A stretch of 64,000 nucleotides of DNA, from contig NZ_JQFA01000002.1 of assembly GCF_000763385.1 (NCBI RefSeq), positions 1 to 64,000 on the forward strand. The letters are read 5' to 3'. The notes under the pieces were generated by a model. The model saw only the letters and a list, made by a program, of their open reading frames with translations, was not told where the DNA came from and ran no database searches. This document shows positions 33,480-41,733 of this stretch, piece after piece. Every line of letters starts with the position of its first letter. Positions within the stretch are counted from its first letter, which is position 1. The stretch is from Leptolyngbya sp. KIOST-1 (GTDB taxonomy: Bacteria; Cyanobacteriota; Cyanobacteriia; Phormidesmidales; Phormidesmidaceae). The translations under genes were made by a program, and so were the position numbers.

Positions 33480-34724
33480 ATGTCGCGACGAAGACACCTT
33501 TCAAAACAGGCGGCTTCTCCGTCTGCCCCCTCCCGGCGTTCCAGGTCCGCCAGCCAGCCTGACTCGGCTGGCCCCCACTGCGACATCGACTCGGCTGCCA
33601 AAGGGGAAGGCGATTGGGCGGAGGACAATCTCTTTGACTTTACCTATTCGCCCCCAGGGGCGCTGCCCGGCACCCTGCGCATTCCCGCCGATGCCCTCCC
33701 CACGGAGCTGCATCTGATTGACTATGGCCCCGAGACTCTGCGCACCACTGCTATCGACCACCCCGAGGAGTGCTATGCCCTGGGGGCAAGCAATAGCGTC
33801 ACCTGGCTCGATGCCCGTGGGTTGGGCAGCGAGGACAAGCTGATTCAGATGAGTCAGACCTTTGGGCTGCATCCGCTGATGCTCGAAGACATCGTCAACG
33901 TACCCCACCGGCCCAAAATTGACTTCTACGACGACAAGATTTTGATCATCATGCAGATGGTACGGCCCAAGCCGACGGGCAGTGGGGTGGGCAGCGAGCA
34001 GGTCAGCTTTGTGCTGGGCAAGGGGTTTCTGGTCACTTTTCAGGAAGAGCCGGAGTGGGACTCCTTTGGTCCGGTGCGCGATCGCATCCGTCGCGGGACC
34101 GGCACCATTCGCCGCCAAAATGCTGCCTACCTCACCTACGCCCTGCTCGACACCATTGTGGACAGCTTTTTCCCGGTGCTGGAGGTGATTGGCGAAACCC
34201 TCGAAGACCTGGAGGAGGAAGTGGTGGCCAATCCCACCAGCCACACCATCGAAAAAATCCACCGCATGCGCCGGGGGCTGATGAAGCTGCGCCGCTACAT
34301 CTGGCCCCAGCGCAGCGTGATCAACAGCCTGATTCGCGACAGCGATGAGCTGATCAGTCAGGAGGTGCGGGTCTACCTGCAGGACGTGTACGACCACATT
34401 GTGCAGGTGGTGGATATCATTGAAAGCTACCGAGAAATTGCCTCCAGCCTGATGGATGTGTACCTGTCCTCCATCAACAACCGCATGAACGAGGTGATGA
34501 AGCTGCTGACGGTGATCTCCTCCATTTTCATTCCCCTCACCTTTATTGCCGGGATCTACGGCATGAACTTTGACACCGAGGATTCCCCCTTCAATATGCC
34601 GGAGCTGGAGTGGTACTGGGGTTACGTGCTCTGCCTGGGGATGATGGCGGCGATCGCGGCTTTGCAGATCTACTTTTTCTGGAAGCGCGGCTGGTTTGAC
34701 AACTTTTCCACCACCAAACGTTGA
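33480..34724 (+). CDS. corA: Magnesium/cobalt transport protein CorA
   Basis: The 414 aa protein has a large cytoplasmic N-terminal domain and two C-terminal membrane helices, with the invariant G361-M362-N363 (YGMN) at the end of the first helix. The CorA funnel region (LEDIVNVPHRPKIDFYDDKI) and the long stalk helix (DLEEEVVANPTSHTIEKIHRMRR, shown in part) are clear. CorA channels import Mg2+ and sometimes Co2+ or Ni2+. About 60 polar residues at the N-terminus exceed the usual length. It precedes apt on the same strand, 33 bp apart. Confidence 0.95.
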   Translation: MSRRRHLSKQAASPSAPSRRSRSASQPDSAGPHCDIDSAAKGEGDWAEDNLFDFTYSPPGALPGTLRIPADALPTELHLIDYGPETLRTTAIDHPEECYALGASNSVTWLDARGLGSEDKLIQMSQTFGLHPLMLEDIVNVPHRPKIDFYDDKILIIMQMVRPKPTGSGVGSEQVSFVLGKGFLVTFQEEPEWDSFGPVRDRIRRGTGTIRRQNAAYLTYALLDTIVDSFFPVLEVIGETLEDLEEEVVANPTSHTIEKIHRMRRGLMKLRRYIWPQRSVINSLIRDSDELISQEVRVYLQDVYDHIVQVVDIIESYREIASSLMDVYLSSINNRMNEVMKLLTVISSIFIPLTFIAGIYGMNFDTEDSPFNMPELEWYWGYVLCLGMMAAIAALQIYFFWKRGWFDNFSTTKR

Positions 34725-34757
34725 TACCATAGCAACGCCCACAACCCCTGCACCCCG

Positions 34758-35270
34758 ATGGATCTCAAAGCCCACGTCCGCGATATTCCTGACTTTCCCA
34801 AACCCGGTATCCTGTTCCGCGACATAACGCCCCTGCTGGGCAATCCCGCCGCTATGCAGTACAGCATTGACGTGTTTGCCGAGCAGGTGGCCGAGCACCG
34901 GCCCGACTACATCGTCGGCATTGAGTCGCGGGGCTTTATGTTTGGGGTGCCCCTGGCCTACAAGCTGGGGGTGGGGTTTGCCCCGGTGCGCAAACCCGGC
35001 AAACTGCCCGCCGCTGTTCACCGCGCCAGCTACGCCCTGGAGTACGGCAACGACACCCTGGAGCTGCACCAGGACGCCTTTCCAACGGGCAGCCGGGTGC
35101 TGATTGTCGATGACCTGATCGCCACCGGGGGCACCGCCGCCGCCACCGCCGAACTGGTGGAAAAAACGGGCTGCACCGTAGCCGGATTTGGTTTTGTGAT
35201 CGAGCTGGTGGGGCTGGAGGGGCGGGCCAAATTGCCCGAGGTGCCCGTCACCGTGCTGTTGCAGTACTGA
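34758..35270 (+). CDS. apt: Adenine phosphoribosyltransferase
   Basis: Apt converts adenine plus PRPP to AMP (purine salvage). The 170 aa length is normal. Clear motifs are [15 protein letters not shown] at the N-terminus, [14 protein letters not shown] and the PRPP-binding [14 protein letters not shown]. It lies 33 bp after corA and may be co-transcribed. Its stop is only 7 bp from the stop of the convergent PrsW-like gene. Confidence 0.97.
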   Translation: MDLKAHVRDIPDFPKPGILFRDITPLLGNPAAMQYSIDVFAEQVAEHRPDYIVGIESRGFMFGVPLAYKLGVGFAPVRKPGKLPAAVHRASYALEYGNDTLELHQDAFPTGSRVLIVDDLIATGGTAAATAELVEKTGCTVAGFGFVIELVGLEGRAKLPEVPVTVLLQY

Positions 35271-35277
35271 GGACGGC

Positions 35278-36060
35278 TCAGTCCTGGGGCGTGAGCGCCA
35301 GGCTGTAGCGCAAACAGCGCATCACCACCACCCACAGCAGCCCCACCACCAGCACCAGGCCCACCCGGTTGAGCCACCAACTCGCCTCTAGCGCCAGGGC
35401 GTTGAAGGCGGCGTGGGCCAGAATCGCCGCCAGCAGACCGTTGCGCACCAGCCCCCGGTTCTGGCCCGGTGCAGAAAACTTGGCCAGCCCCAGGCCGTAG
35501 CCCCAGAGGGAGGACCACAGCGCGTGACCCGGTCCGGTCAGCAGCCCCTTGAGGGCAAACATGTTCAGCACTGCCGCCCAGGCGGAGGCGTTGACAGCGA
35601 CCCCCGGCACCCCCAGCCGGGCCACGGCAAAGTAGGCGTAGAGCATCGAGCCAATCACCTCCAGGGTGGCAAAGCCCAGGCCAGCGGCGGCCGCAAAGAT
35701 AATTCCATCGACAGGTTCGTCAAACTCGGGGTGGTCGTAGATGCCCCACCGGACGACCCCAAACTTGGCCAGCTCGGCCAGCACAGGGACGATCGCGATC
35801 GCCATCAGCCAACCCGGTGCAGGGATTACTTGCCGCACCAAAAAGACCGGCACGTAGGCCAGCACCCCCAGCAGAAAGATCCTCAGCACCAGCCCCCGCG
35901 GCTCCGGATTGAGCTTGTCGCGGGTGTAGAAAAACCACAGCACAAACGCCAGTGGGGCCAGTGCCAGCGCCATAATTCCCACCGCCGTCGCCAGCAGATT
36001 CGGATCGCTCGCCAGATTTGCCATCAGCCAATCCACCAGGATAAACCGCCTCTGAATCAT
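35278..36060 (-). CDS. PrsW-like intramembrane metalloprotease family protein
   Basis: The 260 aa protein has seven to eight membrane spans. Motifs of PrsW (CAAX-protease related, M82) appear: a glutamate segment (VLAELAKFGVVRWGIYD), EPVDGIIFAAAAGLGFATLE, the histidine segment GPGHALWSSLWGYGLG and HAAFNALALEA. PrsW cleaves anti-sigma factors in Bacillus, but targets in cyanobacteria are unknown. The usual EExxK motif reads AExxK here, so one glutamate may be missing. ATG 36060 is used; ATG 36024 is also possible. Confidence 0.78.
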   Translation of the reverse strand: MIQRRFILVDWLMANLASDPNLLATAVGIMALALAPLAFVLWFFYTRDKLNPEPRGLVLRIFLLGVLAYVPVFLVRQVIPAPGWLMAIAIVPVLAELAKFGVVRWGIYDHPEFDEPVDGIIFAAAAGLGFATLEVIGSMLYAYFAVARLGVPGVAVNASAWAAVLNMFALKGLLTGPGHALWSSLWGYGLGLAKFSAPGQNRGLVRNGLLAAILAHAAFNALALEASWWLNRVGLVLVVGLLWVVVMRCLRYSLALTPQD

Positions 36061-36075
36061 ACATTGGCTGACTCT

Positions 36076-36232
36076 GTGGGTGGGTGGGTGAGTGGGTGGG
36101 TAGGTGAGGAGGTGAGTGGGTGGGTGGGAGGCCGATAGATAAATTAATTCAAAATTGGGAATTCAAAATTTTGAACTCACCTTCACCCTTCACCCCTTTA
36201 CCCCTTTACCCCTCACCTCCTCACCTACAGGA
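36076..36232. repeat. Two-arm G-rich/C-rich short tandem repeat
   Basis: A left arm of gtgggtgggtgagtg-type units (about 36076-36130), an AT-rich centre with a doubled ATTCAAAATT (about 36150-36175) and a right arm of ttcaccc/tttaccc units (about 36180-36232) form a two-sided repeat. The arms are broadly complementary. This is the intergenic form of the same class of repeat found inside the kinase gene. The block occupies the space before crtL, so the promoter must lie within or beside it. Confidence 0.85.
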
Positions 36233-36288
36233 GACACAATCTTTGTAAGATAGGGATTCACAACAACATTTGAGGTGGCAGGCAATTC

Positions 36289-37518
36289 ATGCAGGATGTG
36301 TTGGTCATTGGCGCGGGGCCAGCGGGGCTATCGCTGGTGGCAGCCCTGGCGGAGGCGGGGCTGGCGGTGCAGGGGTTGACCCTGGGTGATCCGGCGCAGC
36401 CCTGGCCCAACACCTACGGCATTTGGGTGGACGAACTGGAAGATCTGGGGCTGGTGCCGTTTTTGGAGCATCGCTGGAAGGACTGTGTGGTCCATGTCAA
36501 CAGCGGCAGGCTGCCCCTGCATCGCGAGTACGGTCTGCTGCACAACAATCGGCTGCAAACCCACTGGCTGGAGCTGGCCGAGCAGCACCAGGTCACCTGG
36601 CATCAGGGCAGGGCCTGCCGGGTGGAGCACCTGGCCGACCATACCCGGGTCACCACCGAGGCTGGGGAGATCCTGACGGCGCGGCTGGTGGTCGACGCCA
36701 CCGGACACCAGGCCGCCCTGGTGCAGCGTCCGGCGGCTTCAGCCATCTCCTTCCAGGCGGCCTACGGGGTTGTGGGTCGATTCTCCAAGCCGCCCACCGA
36801 CCCGCAGCAGATGGTGTTTATGGACTTTCGCGACGATTACCTGACCCCCAGCGATCGCCAACAGCCCCCCACCTTTCTCTACGCCATGGACCTGGGGGAT
36901 GGAATGTACTTTGTGGAGGAGACTTCCCTGGCCCACCACCCGGCGATGCCGATGGAGACCCTAGAGCAGCGACTGTACCAGCGCCTGCGCCATCGGGGTA
37001 TTGAGGTCAAAGATATTCACCATGTGGAGCACTGCCTGTTTCCCATGAATCAGCCGCTGCCCGATTTCACCCAGCGGGTGGTGGGCTTCGGCGGGGCGGC
37101 CAGTATGGTGCACCCGGCGTCGGGCTATATGGTGGGGGCGCTGCTGCGGCGGGGACCGGGGCTTGCGGCGGTAATCGCCGCCGCCCTCAGCTCAGCCCAA
37201 ACCACCCCCGCCCAGGCCGCCAGTCAGGCCTGGGGTGCCCTTTGGCCCGCCGACCGCGTCCGCAAGCACTACCTCTATCTCTTTGGCCTCGAAAACCTGA
37301 TGGCCTTTGATGCGCCGCAGCTGCATCAGTTCTTTACCGCCTTCTTTAACCTGCCCACCGATGACTGGGCCGGCTTTTTGGCCGACAATCTGACCCTGCC
37401 TGAGGTGGTGCAGGCCATGGTTGGGCTGTTTGGCCGCGCCTCCAACCCGGTGCGGCTGGGACTGATGCGATCGGTTTTCAGCCACGGGCACCTGCTGGGG
37501 CGCACCCTGATGAGCTAG
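36289..37518 (+). CDS. crtL: Lycopene cyclase, CrtL type
   Basis: This 409 aa flavoprotein cyclises lycopene ends to beta- (or epsilon-) ionone rings. The N-terminal dinucleotide-binding motif (VIGAGPAGLSLVAALAEAG), the cyclase motif WPNTYGIWVDELEDLGL, RLVVDATGH and the C-terminal MVHPASGYMVG segment are all typical of CrtL. Length matches the cyanobacterial CrtL enzymes. The ATG at 36289 directly begins the FAD-binding strand. It is one of three carotenoid-type genes in the window, but not in an operon with the others. Confidence 0.93.
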   Translation: MQDVLVIGAGPAGLSLVAALAEAGLAVQGLTLGDPAQPWPNTYGIWVDELEDLGLVPFLEHRWKDCVVHVNSGRLPLHREYGLLHNNRLQTHWLELAEQHQVTWHQGRACRVEHLADHTRVTTEAGEILTARLVVDATGHQAALVQRPAASAISFQAAYGVVGRFSKPPTDPQQMVFMDFRDDYLTPSDRQQPPTFLYAMDLGDGMYFVEETSLAHHPAMPMETLEQRLYQRLRHRGIEVKDIHHVEHCLFPMNQPLPDFTQRVVGFGGAASMVHPASGYMVGALLRRGPGLAAVIAAALSSAQTTPAQAASQAWGALWPADRVRKHYLYLFGLENLMAFDAPQLHQFFTAFFNLPTDDWAGFLADNLTLPEVVQAMVGLFGRASNPVRLGLMRSVFSHGHLLGRTLMS

Positions 37519-37755
37519 ATCAGCGAATCGGTGACATGACGTATACTCAGGGGTGATAACCTGGGCCACCAAGACCACGGCTATACGCAGGCGGACGGGT
37601 TTGCGGTCTCTGGGCTGTTAGGGTACACCCGAACCCCATCCCGGCTAACTTCTGTACGTAATGTGGGCAACCTGACTGTATTCCACGGGTAGCCACGCTG
37701 TCCTTACCCGATTGTTGTACCTGTCGCTGTTGAATCCATTATGGAGAATCCTTTC

Positions 37756-39147
37756 ATGGCTGAGTTACCCAACGCCTCTGCGGCCCAGCCCGCTCCCCCG
37801 CCACCGCCCCGACCTCCCCAGACGGCGGCCCAGGCTCAGGCTACAGCTCAGGCAAGGGCTCAGGCGGCCGCGCGGGCGGCCGGCCAGGCCGCTGCCCAGG
37901 CCGCGGCTGGTCAGGCTCCGACTGCGGCTCCAGCCACCAGGCCCCCCGGGACCGCTCCCGCAGCTCCAGCGGCTCCTCCAGCTCCGGCCGCTCCGCCCCA
38001 GGCGGCCGCGGCTCCAGGGCAGGCCCGCCACCGTCCCGCCTCACCGCCCCCCATGCCCAAGGCCACCGAAACCGCCAAGGTCAGCACCGGGCTCACCCTC
38101 GAAAAGATTGTGCGTGAGGCCTTTGATAAAGGATTTTCTGATATTCACCTGGGGGTGGGGGAAATTCCTCGCTTCCGCGATCGCGGCGACATTTCCCCCA
38201 CCGAGTACCCTGTCACCGACGAGGCCACCTTCTTCAGCTGGCTGGAGGAAATCCTGCGGCCCGACGAAATTCAGGAGTACCGCCAGACCCTCGACTTCGA
38301 CGGCGCTGCCCAGTACGACTTCACCCGGATCCGGATCAACATCTTCGACTCCCTGCGCGGCCCCGCCATGGTGCTGCGTCTGATTCCGGTCAAAATTCTC
38401 ACCCTCGACCAGCTGGGCTTCTCGCCGATTTTCCGCGACGTGTGCCACTACCACAAGGGTCTGATTCTGGTCACCGGCCCAACCGGTTCCGGTAAGTCCA
38501 CCACCATGGCGGCGATGATTGACTACGTCAACACCGAGATGCCCAAAAACATCATCACCATCGAAGACCCGGTGGAATTTGTGCACCAGAGCAAGCGATC
38601 GCTGATCAAGCAGCGGGAAGTGGGCCTGCACACCCAGAAGTTTGACAACGCCCTGAAGGCCTCCCTGCGGGAAGACCCGGACATCATTCTGGTCGGCGAA
38701 ATGCGGGACAAGGAAACCGTCAACACCGCCCTGAAAGCCGCTCAGACCGGTCACCTGGTGATGGGCACCCTGCACACCAACAGCGCCGTTAAAACCGTAG
38801 AGCGGATCCTCAACCTCTACGAACCCGAGCAGCAGGCCCCGGTGCGGGTGGCCCTGGCCGAATCCCTGGTAGCGGTGATTGCCCAGGGGCTCTGTCGCAC
38901 CACCGACGGCAAGCGGGCCGCCTTCCACGACATCTTGATCAACACCGACGCCATCAAAGACTACATTCTGCGGGGCCAACTCGACGAAGTCGAAGCGCTG
39001 ATTCCCAAGTGTACCTTCGACGGCATGTGCACCATGAACCAGTCGCTCTACGCCCTCTACGAGTCGGGCCGCATCACCGAAGAGACGGCGCTGGAGATGT
39101 CGCCCAAGCAAAACGAAATGGCTCAGATGCTGCGGGGGCGCGTCTAG
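37756..39147 (+). CDS. pilT: Type IV pilus retraction ATPase PilT with Ala/Pro/Gln-rich head
   Basis: PilT powers pilus retraction and twitching/phototaxis. Walker A is at about residues 241-249 (GPTGSGKST), followed by the Asp box IITIEDPVEFVHQ and Walker B/His box DPDIILVGEMRDKET then GHLVMGTLHTNSAVKT. The first roughly 95 residues are an extreme low-complexity Ala/Pro/Gln stretch, encoded by caggct/gctcag-type repeats and absent from ordinary PilT (about 345 aa). The start is ATG 37756, because GGAG lies 9 nt before it; the frame also opens five codons upstream. The KaiB-like gene follows after 8 bp and is surely co-transcribed. Confidence 0.93.
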   Translation: MAELPNASAAQPAPPPPPRPPQTAAQAQATAQARAQAAARAAGQAAAQAAAGQAPTAAPATRPPGTAPAAPAAPPAPAAPPQAAAAPGQARHRPASPPPMPKATETAKVSTGLTLEKIVREAFDKGFSDIHLGVGEIPRFRDRGDISPTEYPVTDEATFFSWLEEILRPDEIQEYRQTLDFDGAAQYDFTRIRINIFDSLRGPAMVLRLIPVKILTLDQLGFSPIFRDVCHYHKGLILVTGPTGSGKSTTMAAMIDYVNTEMPKNIITIEDPVEFVHQSKRSLIKQREVGLHTQKFDNALKASLREDPDIILVGEMRDKETVNTALKAAQTGHLVMGTLHTNSAVKTVERILNLYEPEQQAPVRVALAESLVAVIAQGLCRTTDGKRAAFHDILINTDAIKDYILRGQLDEVEALIPKCTFDGMCTMNQSLYALYESGRITEETALEMSPKQNEMAQMLRGRV

Positions 39148-39155
39148 GCTCCGCT

Positions 39156-39905
39156 ATGGCTGACCCAGTTGCCCCCAGCTTTAAGGGCATTGCCCTGTTT
39201 ACCCCTGGGGGCGACTGTGTCTACTGCATAGACGAGCACAAGCGGGCCCACTGGCACCTGGACCTGTGCGCCGCGCTGCAAACCCACCTGGGGCTGGCCG
39301 AGCCGCCCTACTTTTTGCTGCCCTGCTTTACCGCCACCGTCGATCGCTGGGTCAACCCGGCCGACCAAACCCTGGTTACTGTGGCGGAGGCCTACCCCCG
39401 CGCCCTGCGGTTTCAGGCGCTGCTCAATGCCCTCTTTGGCCTGGGTCACCTGGAGTGGCAGCCCAACTACGGCAGCGCCGAGGAATGCTCCGTGGCGCTG
39501 ATCGAATCCTACCGATCTGCTTTTCCGCAGCTGTGGGAATGCCACGATCTGATCGTGCGGGTGGATCAGGCGATCGCGATGGTAGACCCGGCAGGGCCGA
39601 CAGGGGCGATGGATGCAAACAATCCGCCGCCGCTCAAGCCCCAGCCCCACCGCTTCAAGCTGTTTGTCAACGGCATGGACACCGCTGCCACCGAGAAAAT
39701 GCTGCGGCTGCTGCACCAGGCCCTAGAGACTACGCTGCCCAGTGCCTATACGCTCCAGGTCATCGACGTTACGACTCACCCCGACGAGGCAGAGGCCGCC
39801 CACATTTCCGCCACCCCGACCCTGCTTCAGGTGTCACCAGGGCCGGTGCGGCGGGTGGTGGGCAATGTGCTCAGCCAGGAACAAATGATGCAGCTGCTGG
39901 CCTAG
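39156..39905 (+). CDS. KaiB-fold protein encoded with pilT
   Basis: The C-terminal part of this 249 aa protein (about residues 166-248) follows the KaiB pattern: FKLFVNGMD, AYTLQVIDVTTHPDEAEAAH, ATPTLLQVSPGPVRRVVG and a final helix. In KaiB the equivalents are LYVAGN, a Y-x-L-x-VIDV strand, ATPTL and PPVRKIIG. The N-terminal about 150 residues form a separate domain (GIALFTPGGDCVYCIDEHKR; PYFLLPCF) that I cannot name; it has three cysteines, at C19 plus two others. The ATG at 39156 is 8 bp after pilT's stop, with no room for a promoter. The inference is a clock-fold accessory factor of pilus retraction or its regulation; it is not the canonical KaiB of kaiABC. Confidence 0.78.
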   Translation: MADPVAPSFKGIALFTPGGDCVYCIDEHKRAHWHLDLCAALQTHLGLAEPPYFLLPCFTATVDRWVNPADQTLVTVAEAYPRALRFQALLNALFGLGHLEWQPNYGSAEECSVALIESYRSAFPQLWECHDLIVRVDQAIAMVDPAGPTGAMDANNPPPLKPQPHRFKLFVNGMDTAATEKMLRLLHQALETTLPSAYTLQVIDVTTHPDEAEAAHISATPTLLQVSPGPVRRVVGNVLSQEQMMQLLA

Positions 39906-39926
39906 GGCGTGTCATCAATTAGCTAC

Positions 39927-40316
39927 CTAGTTCTGGGCTGTGCAGTCCGCCAGCACTACGGTGTCGTCCACTTCCACCAGCACATCGTCACCCTTGTTCC
40001 ACAGGGTGGTGGTGCCGTCGCTGTAGCGGGCACCGGAGGCCGCTTCGGTGGCGGGCAGGGTAACGGGTTCCTGGTCGGGCAGGGTGACGACCGCTTCCTC
40101 GGTGCCGACAAACTGGGCGGTAATGGTTTCGCCGCCGGGGCACTCAAACACCACGGTCTCGTCCACTAGGGTCTCGTCCGTCCCCGCATCAGCGGCCATT
40201 TCGTCAGTGGCAGCGGCATCATCGCTGACGGTGGAGTCGGTCGGGGCATTGCAGCCCACCAGGGCAAAACCGGCTAGCACCAGGGCAACCGCAGAGGTTT
40301 TCAGCATCGATTTCAT
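39927..40316 (-). CDS. MliC-type lipoprotein
   Basis: The 129 aa protein is a predicted lipoprotein with lipobox ALVGC (C22 from the ATG at 40316). An acidic Asp/Ala/Thr-rich linker leads to an MliC-like domain: VFECPGGETITAQFVGTE, then ARYSDGTTTLWNKGDDVLVE and a terminal Cys. MliC/PliC proteins inhibit C-type lysozyme in other bacteria; cyanobacterial roles are unproven. It converges with the KaiB-like gene and diverges from the Ca2+/H+ antiporter. Confidence 0.8.
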   Translation of the reverse strand: MKSMLKTSAVALVLAGFALVGCNAPTDSTVSDDAAATDEMAADAGTDETLVDETVVFECPGGETITAQFVGTEEAVVTLPDQEPVTLPATEAASGARYSDGTTTLWNKGDDVLVEVDDTVVLADCTAQN

Positions 40317-40378
40317 CGTCGTTATCTCCATTTTGATTTAAGGGTATAACTCAGCAAGTGTGGTTCAGCACACCATAA

Positions 40379-40400
40379 AAATGTGTTCAAGAACACATTT
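40379..40400. promoter_or_regulatory. Perfect 22-bp dyad in a divergent promoter region
   Basis: AAATGTGTTC and GAACACATTT (10-bp arms) flank AA. The dyad lies in the 333-bp space between the divergent lipoprotein and Ca2+/H+ antiporter genes, 63 bp from the former start, so it may be an operator for one or both. No T-run follows either arm, arguing against a terminator. The rest of the gap to 40649 shows no gene. Confidence 0.55.
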
Positions 40401-40649
40401 GCTGCAGTTGGCCATTGTAGCGGCTGCGGTGCCCTTAAACGCAAAAACTGGGTCAATTTTGCCGATAATCCCCGAATTATGGCCCGGCGATGGGGCCGGG
40501 TAGCCAGGTTTTGCCAAGGATTGCGTAGAATGCTAAGTCAGCAGAGAATAGTCTGAAATAAAGAGGGTTACACCGCAGCAGCACGTTCCGAGCTGCCCGG
40601 GGGTAATATCGCTTCTCCATTGCCCACCTGTCCCTTTGGCTGGTCCTTT

Positions 40650-41729
40650 ATGTCCACGAAAAATATTGTTTCCCTGGGGCTGCTGATCTTCATCCCCATT
40701 TCGGTTTTGGCGGAACGGCTGGAGTGGGGTGCTCTGGCTGTCTTTGGTCTGTCGGCGGTGGCGATCGTGCCCCTGGCGATCTGGCTGAGCACCGCGACGG
40801 AGGAACTGGCGGTGGTCACGGGCCCCACCATCGGCGGCCTGATCAATGCGGTGTTTGGCAACGCCACGGAGCTGATCATTGCCCTGGTGGCCCTGAAGGC
40901 GGGGCTGATCGACATTGTTAAGGCCAGCATTACCGGGTCGATTTTGGCCAACCTGCTGCTGGTGATGGGGCTATCCATGTTGGCCGGGGGGCTGCGCTAT
41001 AAAGAGCAGGGGTTCAACCAAACCGTGGCCCGCATCAACGGCTCGACCATGAGCCTGGCGGTGGTGGCCATTGTGCTGCCCGCCATGGTTATCAACACCT
41101 CCAACATTGTCGAACCCCAAACCATTGAGCGCCTGTCGCTCACGGTGGCGGCGGTGATGATTTTGGTCTACGGCCTCACCCTGCTGTTTTCTCTCAAAAC
41201 CCACAGCTACCTCTACGATGTGGGGGTCACGGACCTGGAGGACGACAGCCACGGCGAGCACGAAAAGCCCAACGTGTGGCTCTGGGTGGGGGTGCTGCTG
41301 GCCGCCACGGTGGGGGTGGCGATCGAGTCGGAAATTTTTGTCGGTGCGGTGGAGGAAGCGGCCAACAGCCTGGGCTTTACCGCCCTGTTTACCGGCGTGA
41401 TTTTGCTGCCGCTGGTGGGGGGCGCGGCGGAGTACGTCACCGCCGTGCGGGTGGCGATGAAGGACAACATGGATCTGGCCGTGTCGATTTCGATGGGGTC
41501 GAGCCTGCTGGTGGCACTGCTGGTGGCCCCAATTTTGGTGATTGTGGGCTACTTAATTGGCCAGCCCATGGACCTCAACTTTGGCCTGTTTGAGGTGATT
41601 GCGGTGGTGATTGCGGTGCTGTTTGCCAACCTGATCAGCCTGGACGGGCGATCGAACTGGCTAGAGGGGGTGCTGCTGCTGTCTACCTTTGCGATTCTAG
41701 GGGCGTCGTTTTTCTTTCACCCGGTGTAG
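40650..41729 (+). CDS. Ca2+/H+ antiporter (CaxA/ChaA family)
   Basis: The 359 aa inner-membrane exchanger has about eleven spans. Both acidic CaCA alpha repeats are visible: AVFGNATELIIALVALKAG in the first half and GGAAEYVTAVRVAMKDNMDL in the second. An acidic central loop (VTDLEDDSHGEHEKP) separates them. It exports Ca2+ in exchange for protons and can help with alkaline or salt stress. ATG 40650 starts a sequence typical of the family; an upstream TTG (40620) is less likely. Confidence 0.92.
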   Translation: MSTKNIVSLGLLIFIPISVLAERLEWGALAVFGLSAVAIVPLAIWLSTATEELAVVTGPTIGGLINAVFGNATELIIALVALKAGLIDIVKASITGSILANLLLVMGLSMLAGGLRYKEQGFNQTVARINGSTMSLAVVAIVLPAMVINTSNIVEPQTIERLSLTVAAVMILVYGLTLLFSLKTHSYLYDVGVTDLEDDSHGEHEKPNVWLWVGVLLAATVGVAIESEIFVGAVEEAANSLGFTALFTGVILLPLVGGAAEYVTAVRVAMKDNMDLAVSISMGSSLLVALLVAPILVIVGYLIGQPMDLNFGLFEVIAVVIAVLFANLISLDGRSNWLEGVLLLSTFAILGASFFFHPV

Positions 41730-41733
41730 CCCG

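Noticed and set aside
33501-35069. Long antisense frame across corA and apt (522 codons)
   Set aside because: It spans two clearly real genes on the other strand and shows no protein-like pattern.
40379-40400. LexA-type SOS box
   Set aside because: The half-sites are GTTC-AA-GAAC, the inverse order of the GAAC-N4-GTTC box, and no SOS gene adjoins.
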